Source of the DNA: Prorocentrum cordatum | Taxonomy: Eukaryota; Sar; Dinophyceae; Prorocentrales; Prorocentraceae | Length of the DNA: 36,722 bases | Direction: 5' to 3' | NCBI GenBank assembly: GCA_963575745.1 | Contig: CAUYUJ010008582.1 | Location: forward strand, 2,501-39,222 | Shown: positions 10,101-19,670 of the stretch, in pieces | Layout of the letters: each line of letters begins with the position of its first letter | How positions within the stretch are numbered: the first letter of the stretch is position 1 | Position numbers and translations under genes: made by a program | Notes under the pieces: generated by a model | The model's input: the letters and a program-made list of their open reading frames with translations, nothing else | Told to the model about the DNA's origin: nothing | Database searches by the model: none

Positions 10101-10628
10101 GTTCGGGATGAGGATGCCTTGGAAGGTGCTGTCATTGTTATCTGGGATGTCCATCAGCTTCGCCCCGAACGTTTCTGGCTCCTGGCCGTCGCACTCGGAG
10201 ATGACCTGCTGGCGGGTCAGTGCGACCATGGGCTTCGTTATCTTGATGGTCCAGTCCTTCGTGTCGCGAACTTCTGTCGGGAACCACGGGACGATGGCCG
10301 CCGAGCCAGCAGCCTCGCGAGTCGTAGCTTCCTCCCATTGTTGGCCAACGGTGTCGTCCTCCTCCAGCACTTTGGCAACGTCCTCGACGGAGCCCAGGTG
10401 GGTGAAGCCTTTTCTGTACCGATTCCAACACCGAGAACAAATGTCAATCGTGAACTCGCCCTCTGCTGCTAAGGACCGTTCGGCTTCGGCACACAGTGCA
10501 CACGTCCACGAACTGGCATCAGCACACTTAGCCTTCTTCAAGGCAGCTGCCGTGACCCCTTGGGATCCAGACGCACCAGCCGAACCAGCACCACTCTTCC
10601 TCTTGCTGATGCCCTTCGGCGGCATCAC
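7161..10628 (-). CDS. Zinc-knuckle protein, two exons, function unknown
   Basis: I do not recognise a named gene. Exon 1 is 10,628-9,979 and exon 2 is 9,771-7,161, joined by a GT-AG intron; the coding length is 3,261 nt, giving 1,086 residues and a stop. The N-terminus is basic (KRKSG near residue 9) and has four cysteines, C43-x2-C46 and C64-x2-C67, spaced like a treble-clef or RING-like zinc site (WTCALC...ICSRCW). A folded region follows to about residue 215 (motifs such as NPQRPYVEVDL), then a Ser/Pro-rich linker around 285-335, then about 700 residues that look largely helical with no motif I know. From memory, proteins with this opening (paired CxxC, then a VALTR-type segment) are very numerous in dinoflagellate genomes and uncharacterised. 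The Met at 10,628 is the first in frame. Role, location and partners are unknown; DNA or protein binding by the knuckle is a guess. Confidence 0.8.
9772..9978 (-). other. Intron, 207 nt, nearly all purine
   Basis: Predicted from the two open frames: exon 1 runs into an in-frame low-complexity tail and exon 2 is open upstream of its first Met. The donor is TATGG|GTGCAAGG and the acceptor GGGATGAG|CACACAG; joining them restores frame as ...EYGTQKF.... On the sense strand the intron is about nine-tenths purine and has no pyrimidine tract before the acceptor. An acceptor a few bases away is possible. Confidence 0.65.
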
Positions 10629-10713
10629 TCGGTGTGATCACGTGTCTAGAGAGTCGGTATATGAAGATGCAGAGTGCGAGCCCGAGGCCTTATGATCTTG
10701 CCCCGATGTGGAC

Positions 10714-10735
10714 ATTGAAGCCAAAACTGCAATGG
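10714..10735 (-). other. Possible relic spliced leader
   Basis: Read on the minus strand, 86 nt upstream of the Met codon, the sequence CATTGCAGTTTTGGCTTCAA resembles the 3' part of the dinoflagellate spliced leader (…GCCATTTTGGCTCAAG): TTTTGGCT is exact, with one extra T before CAA and several changes 5' of it. A genomic relic would mean the locus passed through a trans-spliced mRNA. The match is short and could be chance. Confidence 0.3.
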
Positions 10736-10739
10736 GCTG

Positions 10740-12690
10740 CACATGCTTAGAAACGGGCACACTAAAACAAGTGATTGGGAGGGTCACGGATGGGCAACCG
10801 ATCTAACACCAACCTCAGGGGGATGCCCCATCTTCTTCATATCACTATATTGCCCTATCCGTCGTTTTCCCCGTCTCCTCCTGGGTTCCGTCCCCTAACT
10901 TTATGCTGCCCTATCCTCCTCCTATACTGCGATCGTCTTATCCGACCCTCATGACATCTTAGCTTTCACCACCCCCTATCCTCCTATCCCCATATCACCC
11001 TATACTCCTCGGTATCCTTATCCTATCCGAGCCTCCTCGCATCCTTCTCGTCTATCCTGCACGCACACACACGCCCTCGTACCATCCTACCCTCTTCACC
11101 TATAGCTATATCCTCAGCATACCATAATCGCTCTACTTATCACACAACATCATCCCATCTTCCTAGCCCCCCATCCTCCTATGCGATCCTCCCATCAGAT
11201 CCCCCATGTCCGATTAGCATCATCATCCTTATCCTCCACGTCCCATCCTCACGTTACCCTCCTCGTCCTTCTCCCCCCACCCCCTCCACTTATCATCGTC
11301 GCCTCTCCACCTCCGATCCCCTCCCTTATCCGACCCTCCTCATATATTCCCCCCCCCCCTACCCCCTGGGCCCCACAATCCTCGGGTAGAAACCAGGCGC
11401 CGCCGCCGAGGCCCCGATTCCCTGGTAGAAATCAGACGTTGGAAGGGGGGGTCGGAGGACGAGGAAGAGCAGGGGGATGGGGGGGGAGGGGGAGGCACGA
11501 GGGGAACAAAGGGATAAGGATCATGAGGAGCATGAGGAGGAGGACAGTCGGACACTGGGCGTGGAGGCGCAGGAGGATAGGAGGACGAGGGTACTCCTTG
11601 TTTGGCATCAACCGCCTCCAACTCTTACCCCTCGTTTTCCTGCTAGCACCCCTATGTGTTATCCTTTTGTTCATATCCCTTCTCCCTCATTCCCGTCCCC
11701 ATGATCATACACGCCCTACTTCCTCTCCATGTCCTTCTCACCCTTCCCTATTACCAATGATCCGCCTCTGTGTCCTCGCCCTCCTCCTCCACCTGGCCCT
11801 CTTACTCCTCCCTCCTAGTGCCCTCCTCGCCCTCCTCCTCCTCCTTCCCCCCCTCCTCCTCCTCCTCCTCCTATCCTCGTGCAACGCTGCGCGGCGTGGC
11901 ACGCGAGGGGTGGGCGGGGCGCACCTGGGGCGGCCCAGCAGGGCCGCGCCGCCACCAGCCCAGCGGGCCGCGCCACCACCAGCCAGAGAAGCAACACAAA
12001 GAGGCAGCACTGACAGTTAACCCAATGCACGACGACGACGTGGGTTATGACGACGACCAGGACAGAAGAAGGACAGCGGAAGGGCATGAGGATAATTAAG
12101 AGGATGCCTAGGACTAAGAGTGGAGGGTAATGGGGACATGGGGTTATCAACATTACAGCGGTGATAAAATTAAGACTGAGAGAAGGAAATCGAGCAAGGA
12201 TAATGAAGAGTTAGTGTCTGAGTGCGGAGCAGAACTAAAGGGTGGATTAGACAAGGATGGGCACGGACATCGCGACAGAGGGGGCGGAGCAGAACATGCG
12301 GGAATGAGGACTGCTTAATTTATCATATGAGTCCCCACCCACTCATATCTGCACAACTGAAAAAAAGGTAGCAAATACCACAGGCCACAAATACCGAAGC
12401 AGGTGCTCATATTGAACTCATCGCCGCCATGTTCGTCATCATCCTCATCATCCTCATCTTCCTCCCAACCTTCATCCTTAGACTCGCACCTATCACTATG
12501 ACAATACCATCGGTCCTCCTCCACGCCCTCATGGCCACCACTATGCCACCTACACCTAAGATTCCTCAAGTTTTGTCATCGTGGTCACACTCATTGTGAT
12601 TTTCATTATCGTGTTCGTACCACCCCTTCTTCATGTACCACCCTGCTTCGGTTGTCCCTCTACATAGCAAGCGTTGCCTGTGGCCTCGCT
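10740..12690. other. Pyrimidine- and purine-rich intergenic DNA
   Basis: Bases 10,850-11,370 are a degenerate pyrimidine-rich stretch built of words like ATCCTCC and CCTATCC. Bases 11,370-11,435 hold a two-copy direct repeat (CCTCGGGTAGAAACCAG / CCCTGGTAGAAATCAG). Bases 11,440-11,600 are purine-rich on the plus strand and 11,620-11,880 are again CTCCTCC-rich. Bases 12,010-12,300 are GA-rich. A small acidic minus-strand frame (12,315-12,569) is compositional. No gene supported. Confidence 0.6.
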
Positions 12691-12691
12691 A

Positions 12692-13816
12692 CTAATCAAA
12701 GCCCCGCAAAACTTGGGATGCGGACTCCAGGCGATGGCCGAGCATACGGAAAGGGTGCCACGGCTGACGACTCTGCTGGGCTACAACGCTCGCCCCTCCA
12801 TCCCCAGCATCATCATCTACGGGCTCTGGTGGCTGCACGTTGCTGGCGCCTGGCCCGCCGTACTCGGGGCGGAGAAGCCATTTGCGCCGTTTCGCACCGG
12901 GCTCACATGCAACTTCCACCCGAGAAAACTGGCTGGCATCAGGATGCATCGCCGACCTCGCATCAACCGAATCACGCATCCTACCAGCCTTGGCAGGCGT
13001 CTGGAAGGCAAACTCCGAGAGAGGCTTGAGAGAAGGCTCTGCGAGATCGGAAGCTGCGGCGGCTAAGTCTGCACTGGCTTCCGCTGAGCTATGCTTGAGA
13101 GGGCTGTCAACTACTTCGACAACCTCGGACTCCTGAGCTTCGCGTAAGCCTGTCTTACCTAGATGATTCGACGGGGGCGTGCTATCCGCGGCGCCACATG
13201 CTGGCACAGAATAGGCGGACGATGGCAAATCCACGGCACGCGGCCCCGCCCCTGGGGCCGCCTCTTGTGGAGCAGCGCTTGTCGGCGGCTTCGGGTCGGG
13301 GCTGCGGGGCACATCGCACTGAACACTTGGCTTAAAACAGATCTGATGCAACTGGGGCAACTGGGGCACTGCGGGGACTGGGACAATGTCCTCATCAGCG
13401 AACTCTGATGCGTCCTTCGCGTCAGCGCGCCAACCGCTCTCGAACGCCTCAACAGGGAAGCCCAGCCACTCGACGGATCCATCACGATTGCCTGATGTAG
13501 GAGACTGCACAGAAGGGGGCCGAGGAGTCTCAGCTGCTTTCTCATCCTCGGATTCTTCTCGCTCCGTTGGCGTCCTCGGTGGCTGGTTCCCTATAACGAG
13601 CAAAGTGGCTGGAATGTGAACGTCTATGCGCTTCTCATATGTCATGGGCTTAGTGGGATCCATCACCAACAAGTTAAGTGTTCCCGTAAGTTGAAATATC
13701 ATTGCGAAGAACACAAGTGGCAAAAAGTGCGCACGAACACGATCTGAGCCCACGACTTGACCCTTTACGGCGGCTTGGCCTGACATGTCGCACGATGAGC
13801 AAATCGGTTGATGCAT
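12692..13816 (-). CDS. Hypothetical protein, 374 codons
   Basis: I do not recognise it. It is an open frame of 374 codons with codon use like the other minus-strand genes. The first ~55 residues include a hydrophobic segment (residues ~31-52, HFLPLVFFAMIFQLTG...LLVM) that could be a membrane segment, or could be translated intron or leader with the true start at the internal MDPTKPM (near residue 52). The rest is polar and disordered-looking, rich in Pro, Ser, Ala and Glu (for example TPTEREESEDEKAAETPRP), with a short basic patch (GAKRRKW) near residue 308. It lies in the same orientation as both neighbours. It may be one exon of a larger gene; the TAG at 12,692 could be read-through of an intron donor. 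Confidence that it is coding is moderate. Confidence 0.5.
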   Translation of the reverse strand: MHQPICSSCDMSGQAAVKGQVVGSDRVRAHFLPLVFFAMIFQLTGTLNLLVMDPTKPMTYEKRIDVHIPATLLVIGNQPPRTPTEREESEDEKAAETPRPPSVQSPTSGNRDGSVEWLGFPVEAFESGWRADAKDASEFADEDIVPVPAVPQLPQLHQICFKPSVQCDVPRSPDPKPPTSAAPQEAAPGAGPRAVDLPSSAYSVPACGAADSTPPSNHLGKTGLREAQESEVVEVVDSPLKHSSAEASADLAAAASDLAEPSLKPLSEFAFQTPAKAGRMRDSVDARSAMHPDASQFSRVEVACEPGAKRRKWLLRPEYGGPGASNVQPPEPVDDDAGDGGASVVAQQSRQPWHPFRMLGHRLESASQVLRGFD

Positions 13817-13939
13817 CGGCGTTGCCCATGTATCACGAGCTTCACGCGCGCGCTAGATTCTCACCCAAGAGAAAGTATGCGTATGTAAGGGGCGTGCTAC
13901 AGGCTTCATTTTGTAGTGTTACTACGCGTGCACTCCTGG

Positions 13940-14560
13940 CAGTTAATAAGTGTTGTGCGTTGAGCGTCGACAATTGCCAAACATCGGGTTGCCCTTGTAC
14001 TTACGACGTGCTACGCACAAGTGCGAGACCCTACAAACATTGATCCCAAGCGCGGGCGCTTCACCCCTCTAACTCGAAGCCACAATGTAGACTCGCAAGC
14101 CCCAGCCAAATTCCGTGCGTTTGCACGTAGACGGCACGCGCATAAACCCGCGCCCGACGACTCCGCCCGCTCCAGGTACCCGCAGCCCCGCCCCGCCCCC
14201 CCCGTCATCTTCAGTGTTCCCAGCCCGACGCCTCGAAACACATGTGAACGTGCGACCCCTGGGCCCACGTCAGTAACCCAGTGAACTCTAAACTCCAGGT
14301 GGGCGTCCGCTGGTCGAAACCGCTGAAAAAAAAGCTCTGACTCTTTCAAGGGGTGCAGGGAAAACAAGACTGCACGGCGTTACTTTAATTTGCTGTTGTT
14401 TCGCGACGTTGCTTTTTGATTTTAACATTGCTGGCGTCGTACTCCCCAGCCACCCTGCGGCGCTGGGTCCGTGTTTTGAAGAGACAGCGCCCCCTGTATC
14501 ACTCCTCCCGCTCCTCCCTCACCCTCCTTGCCTCTGCTCTCAGCATGTCAACCACTTCGG
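13940..14560 (+). repeat. Composite repeat copy A: leader
   Basis: About 600 bp that align, with many substitutions, to 21,885-22,480. Shared words in order include GAGACCCTACAAACATTGAT, CCCAAGCGCGGGCG, a C-rich tract before CATCTTCAGTG, GTGGGCGTC, CTGGTCGAAACCGC, and CGCCCCCTGTATCACTC just before the array. No conserved open frame spans both copies, so I read it as non-coding repeat sequence. Confidence 0.85.
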
Positions 14561-16250
14561 CACACCCCTCGCACGTTTCGTGGCCTCAGTGGGAACTGCG
14601 TCGAAGGCCCCGATGGCAGCGTTCGCGCGCGCCCACCGCACCTATTTCGGCACACCCCTCACGCGCTCCGTGGCCCAATAGGGAGCTCCACCGAAGATCC
14701 CAGCGGCAGCGTTCGCACGCGCCCGCCGCGCCCATGTCGGCACGCCGCGCACGCGTTCCGTGGCCCCATGGGAAGCCCCACCGAAGGCACCAGGTTCGCA
14801 TGCGCCCACCGCGCCCACGTCGGCACACCCTTCGCGCGCTTCGTGGCCCCACAGGGAGCTACGCCGAAGGCCCCAGCGGCTGCGTTCGCATGCGCCCACC
14901 GCAGCAATTTCTGCACAGCCCTCGCCCGTTTCGCGGCCCCACAGGGGGCTCCACCGAAGGCCCCAGCGGCTGCGTTCGCATGCGCCCGCCGCACCCATGT
15001 CGGCGCACCCCTCACACGTTCGTTTCGTTGCCCCGCAGGGAGCTTCACCGAAGGCCCGAGTGGCTGCGCTCGCATGCGCCCACCGCAATATCTTTGGCAC
15101 GCACCTCACGCGTTTCGTTGCCCCCGAGGGACCACCGCCGAAGGCCACAATGGCTGCGTTCGCATGCGCCCGCCGCACCCATGTCGGCATACCGCGCGCG
15201 CGCTTCGTGGCCCCGTAGGGTGCTCCACCGACGGCCACAATGGCTGCGTTCGCATGCGCCCACCGCGCCCCTGTCGGCGCACCCTCACACGCGTCCTGGC
15301 TCCATAGGGGCTACACCGAAGGCCCCAGTGGCTGCGTTCGCATGCGCACGCTGCACCATTTCTGCACACCCCCACACGCATGATGGCCTCATCGGGAGCT
15401 CCACCGAAGGCCTCAGTGGCTGCGCTCGCATGCGCCCGCCGCGCCCATCTCAGCACGTCCCCCACGCGTTTCGCGGCCCCTCAATAAGCTTCACCGAAGG
15501 CCCCAGCGGCAGCGTTCGCACGCGCCCACCGCGCCCATTTCGGCACACCCCCCACACGCCCCGTGGCACACTAGGGAACACCACCGAAGGCCCCAGCGGC
15601 AGCGTTCGCATGCGCCCACCGCACACATGTCGGCACACCGCGCACACGTTTCGTGGCCCCATACGAAGCACAACCGAAGGCCCCAGCGGTTGCGTTCGCA
15701 TGCGCCCACCGCGCCCTTTTCGGTACACTCCTCACACGTTTCGTTGCCCCACAGGGAGCACCACCGAAGGCCCAAATTGTTGCGTTCGCATGCGCCTCCG
15801 CAATACTTTCGGCACGCCCATCATACGCTCTGTGGCCTCATGGTGAGCTCCGCCGAATGCCCCTGTCGCGACGCTCGCATGCGCCCGCCGCGCCCATGTC
15901 GGCACACCTCTCGCACGCTTCTTGGCTCCACAAGGATCCCCAACGACGACCCCAGCGGCTGCGCCCGCATGCGCCCACCGCACAAGCGTCGGCACACCCC
16001 TCGCGCACAGCTTGTGGCCCCGAAAGTGGCTCCACCGAAGGCCTCAGCGGCTGCGTTCGCATGCGCCCACCGCGCCAGTTCCTGCATCCTCACACGTTTC
16101 GCGGCCCCGCAGGGAGCTCCACCGAAGGCCTCAATTGTTGCGCTCGCATGCGCCCGCCGCGCCCATGTCGGCACACCCCTCACACGCTTCGTGGCATCAT
16201 AAGGGGGTCCCGCCGAGGGTTTCAGCGGCTGCGCTCGCATGCGGCGACAG
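14545..16250 (+). repeat. Composite repeat copy A: ~90-bp array
   Basis: About 19 units of ~90 bp (for example GTTCGCA words at 14,794, 14,884 and 14,974). Each unit contains CGGCACACCCCTCACACG, TTCGTGGCCCCATAGGGAG, CTCCACCGAAGGCCCCAGCG and GCTGCGTTCGCATGCGCCC. CGCATGCG is an 8-bp palindrome in most units. The unit length is a multiple of three, so all six frames stay open for hundreds of codons; peptides repeat every 30 residues and I do not regard them as proteins. Confidence 0.95.
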
Positions 16251-16375
16251 CGCCCGCGTCGATATGCCCTTCGCACATTCCGCGGCTTTTACATATGGTT
16301 CCCGATCATTGGTCCAACTTGCGTTGCGGCACTCACAACTGCGCATGGCTGGGCCGCTCGCCGCGTAATTCTATT
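16250..16375 (+). repeat. Composite repeat copy A: right flank
   Basis: The segment after the array (GGTCCAACTTGCGTTGCGGC, then CTCACAACTGCGCATGGCTG) matches the reverse complement of 21,475-21,540 beside the inverted copy, so it belongs to the repeated unit and is not unique flank. Confidence 0.8.
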
Positions 16376-18860
16376 GCGTCGCCCGACGCGCCGCGCCGCT
16401 GTCCACGCGGCGCCGATGCCGTTGCAGGGCCAGGGCGCGCGCGCGCGAGCGCGCGCGCGCGCCAGCGCGCGGTCGCGGGCGAAGCGCGCGAACCTTTGGG
16501 CCCCATGCCCAAATATAGCGCCTCAGCAGCCCGCGCTTCCAGCCCCGCGCCTAACTGCCCGCGGCCACGCGCCTGAAGCAGCGCCTTACCATGCCTGGCC
16601 CGACCATGGCGCCCTCGGGCACCGCCCGCCCCCCCCCCCCCCCTCCTTCCCTTCCCCGCGCGCGCCGCGCCGCGCCCCCGAAAGCACAGCGGCAAGCATT
16701 GCGCTGCCGCTTCGTGCCCAGCGGGTACAAACCCAATGCGCCGAGGCAGCACCCCTGTGGTTGGCCCAGTGCAGCCGCTGTAAGAGAGTGGCCCTTGTCT
16801 CCTGGGCCGCAGCTACGGCTGCGTTTCCTCGCGCCCAGGCCCCCCTCCCGCGACGCCGCAGCGCGAGCGCCAAGCGCGCGGCCATGCGCAGTCGGCGTTC
16901 GGCCGCTGGCCTCCATCGCTGGCATCGCACCCGCGGCTGCGGGCACTTGTCTCGGAGCCAGCGGTCTCGCGCTGGCTTGCGCCCCCCTGTCCCAGCCCCC
17001 AGATCGGGGGCGCGGGCGCTCGGCGTCGAGCCCGCGCATCGGGCCCGAGCCCGCAGCCCGCGGCACTGTGGCTTTTCCTGCCCGACGACCACCGCGTTGG
17101 CGCTGCGGCACCAGACGCGGCCTCCGCGGCCGAGCCCGCGGCTGTAAAGCGTCTGCCCGCGGGGCGTTGGCGCCAAGGCCCCTGGGCAGCAAGCCTCATG
17201 CGCCATGGCACGTGGCGGCTTGGCATGGTTTCGCGGGCGCGTTGGCGTTCGGCTATATGTTTCACATGCTTCAGCGCTCGGTGCGCGGCAGTTGTCCGAA
17301 CCATCAAGCGGCGGGCGCTAAACATTGATAGTTGCGCCACTTGTTCGCATTTGATCGCAAACTCCAAGCACCAAGCGCTGAAGCATGTTGAAGCGTATAT
17401 CCGAATGCCAACGCGCCCGCGAAACCATGCCTCATCGCCACGTGCCGTGGCGCGCAGCCCTGCCCAGCGGTCGCAGACCAGAGGAGCGCTGTCCGAATCG
17501 AAGAGCCGAGAAAGCGGAGTCTGTCTGGCATTCGTTGCACATGAATCTCTCTTGGTCCCAAGCGCTGGGCCCGAGGATCGCTGTCATCGGCCCCGCGCCG
17601 CCGCGCTGCCCCGCGAGCCCACTGCCGCGATTGCGCCCGACCCGCGCCGCCCGTCCACCCAGCTTGCGCTCAAAACCCGAAGCCGCGTGCACCAGGCTTG
17701 GTACTTCGCCCATGGCGCCCGCAGCCGTCGGAACCGAAGTATTGGTGATCGGAGATTGGCCCTGCCCCCGCGCCGACCGCGCGCGTCGCGGCGCCCTGCT
17801 GCGCTCGACTTTGAAAAGGGGGGCGCTGCGGGTATCCTTGGGCACATGGCAGCGCGCGCTGCCCACCCTCGTCCGAGTTCTTCGGGGCCGAGGTCCAAGC
17901 CCGTTGGCTTGGCGTCAAGGCTGCTGCGCCTGCGCTAGCTACGCCGACAAGCTGCAGCGCGCGATTGGCGCGCCAGGCCCGACCCCGAACGATTGTAGCC
18001 CACCACCCTGTCCAAGAAACAGAAGGTCACGCACGTCGCGACCCGCGCCCTTGGGCGCGCGGCCCGACCCGAGAGCGTTCGGCCAGGAGCCCCGATCGCC
18101 CGCGTTGGTGCCAGAGGCGCGAAGCCGCGTGCAATTCTACGCCGCCGCCAGCGCACAGCGTATTTGTTTGGGGAGGGGTGCCCAGCCCACTCCCCGCACC
18201 CCCCCTCGGGATTCCCCGCGGGCCGAAGCCGCGCGGCAAATGCGTCGAGTTACCTCAACGCTAGCCCGAAACATCCGAGCGCACATGGGTTTGCATTGCG
18301 CCCGCGCAGCAGCGATCGCTGTTTGAAAGGCTTGGTCCGCGGTTGCGCCAGCCAGTGCTAGGGGATTGCGTTCGCGCCAGCCACTGCGGGCTATTGCTAT
18401 TCAGCCAGCGGTGGCAGACATTAGCCTCGCGGGCCAGGCACTTTGCAGTGGCCCCGACCAACGCGCCCAGACGCATCTCGACGCGGCCAGGGCCGCCGAC
18501 GCCGCCCGCCCGAATCCGCAGCGCTCTACGCCAGCCCGCGCCCCCCCCCCCCCCCTCCCCCGACTCGCGCACCCGCGCGCGGTCGCGACCATCAGGGTTA
18601 GAAATGCGGCAGGCAAGCGCCAACGACGCATCGGAAGCGTGGAGTGTATATTGCGAAAGAACGCGCCCTCGGGAGTGGGGGCGGACGGGGGGGGTAGGAA
18701 AACAACGAACAATCGGGTGCGGTGCGTGTGCGCGCGCGCGGGGGGGGGATCGCGAAGGAAAACGGATCCTCAGAGGTGGGGGCTGAGGTATATCGCAAAA
18801 AAACAGTCTTCGGGAGGCGCGGAACTGTATTAAGCTGGTTCATGTCAATGGAAAACACCA
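16376..18860. other. GC-rich DNA without a supported gene
   Basis: Very GC-rich sequence with alternating GC runs (16,430-16,470), a C15 run at 16,629-16,643, a C15 run at 18,541-18,555, and overlapping open frames on both strands that reflect composition. A large hairpin sits at 17,182-17,467. Bases 18,640-18,830 hold two loosely similar copies of a ~40-bp segment (GTATATTGCGAAAGAACG / GTATATCGCAAAAAAACA). I recognise no protein. Confidence 0.55.
17182..17467. repeat. Long inverted repeat (hairpin)
   Basis: The left arm is about 17,182-17,284 and the right arm about 17,368-17,467. Read as reverse complement, the right arm follows the left nearly base for base through GGCATGGTTTCGCGGGCGCG, TTGGC-TTCGG-TATA and CATGCTTCAGCGCT. 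Identity over the best ~86 bp is near 88% by eye, with one 1-base gap. The ~80-bp loop does not pair. It could be a non-autonomous inverted-repeat element or a fold-back; I see no coding sequence in it. Confidence 0.85.
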
Positions 18861-19099
18861 GCGCGCGAGGTGGCGTCGGCGGCGCGAAAACCTGCTGGCA
18901 TGAGAGGGGTCGCATGCGTAAGCGGCGACCGAATGGTGCGTGAACGGCGAGGTGGCGGGGCTAGACGGACTGCGCTGAATTCTAGCACGGCCGCTCCCCG
19001 AGCCCCTACCTCTTGTGCAAGGAGCTGGTGCCCGAGGCAGATCCCAGCGGGCCCAACGCAATACCCCTTGCGCTGCCGATTCATGATAGGGTACACCCA

Positions 19100-19670
19100 G
19101 AAATACCTCACCGCTTGGAGTACATGCACAGGTACCTCCCCAGGTACCTCCCCAAGTACCTCCCAAACTACCGTCGGACTCGGGAAGTACATACCGAGGT
19201 TACATACCAAACTACCGTCGGGCGCTGAAAGTACATCCCAAAGTACCTACCTAAAACATACAGCCCCGAGGTACCTCCCCAGGTACCTCCCCAGGTACCT
19301 CCCCAGGTACCGTCGGGCCTGGAAAGTACCTACGCAGGTACCGTCGGACCTGGAAAGTACCTACGCAAGTACCGTCGGGCCTGGAAAGTACATACGCAAG
19401 TACCGTCGGCCTGGAAAGTACATGCGCGAGGTACCTCCCTGGGTACCTCCCAAGGTACCTACCGAAGTACCTACGATTTTGAAGTACCTACCCGGGTACC
19501 TCCCCAGGTACCTCCCCAAGTACCGTCGGGCCTGGAAAGTACCTACGCAAGTACCGTCGAGTGTGAAAAGTACATACCGTGGGTACATCCCAAAGTACCT
19601 CCCTTGTCCAAGTACATCCCCGAGGTACCTCCCCAGGGTACCTTCCAAAGTACGTGTCCAGCCTAAGATA
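19100..19670. repeat. GGTACC-rich satellite
   Basis: Two interleaved units. One is a 12-bp unit CCAGGTACCTCC, repeated in short runs near 19,130, 19,270, 19,430 and 19,500. The other is a 31-bp unit, TACCGTCGGGCCTGGAAAG followed by TACCTACGCAAG, in runs near 19,310-19,430 and 19,520-19,570. More than a dozen GTAC tetramers lie within it, many as GGTACC palindromes. The plus-strand frame through it reads YLPRYLPRY-type repeats and is an artefact of composition. Confidence 0.95.

Noticed and set aside
12315-12569. Acidic 84-codon minus-strand open frame
   Set aside because: The Asp/Glu run comes from a CATCATCCTCATC-type simple sequence; nothing else supports a gene, though it could be part of a downstream exon of the 12,692-13,816 frame.
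14416-15846. 476-codon plus-strand open frame
   Set aside because: It is the ~90-bp array read in frame; the unit is a multiple of three and open in every frame on both strands.
16376-18330. Several 200-300-codon frames on both strands
   Set aside because: Extreme GC content removes stops on both strands at once; no frame has a domain, and the hairpin at 17,182-17,467 lies in the middle of them.
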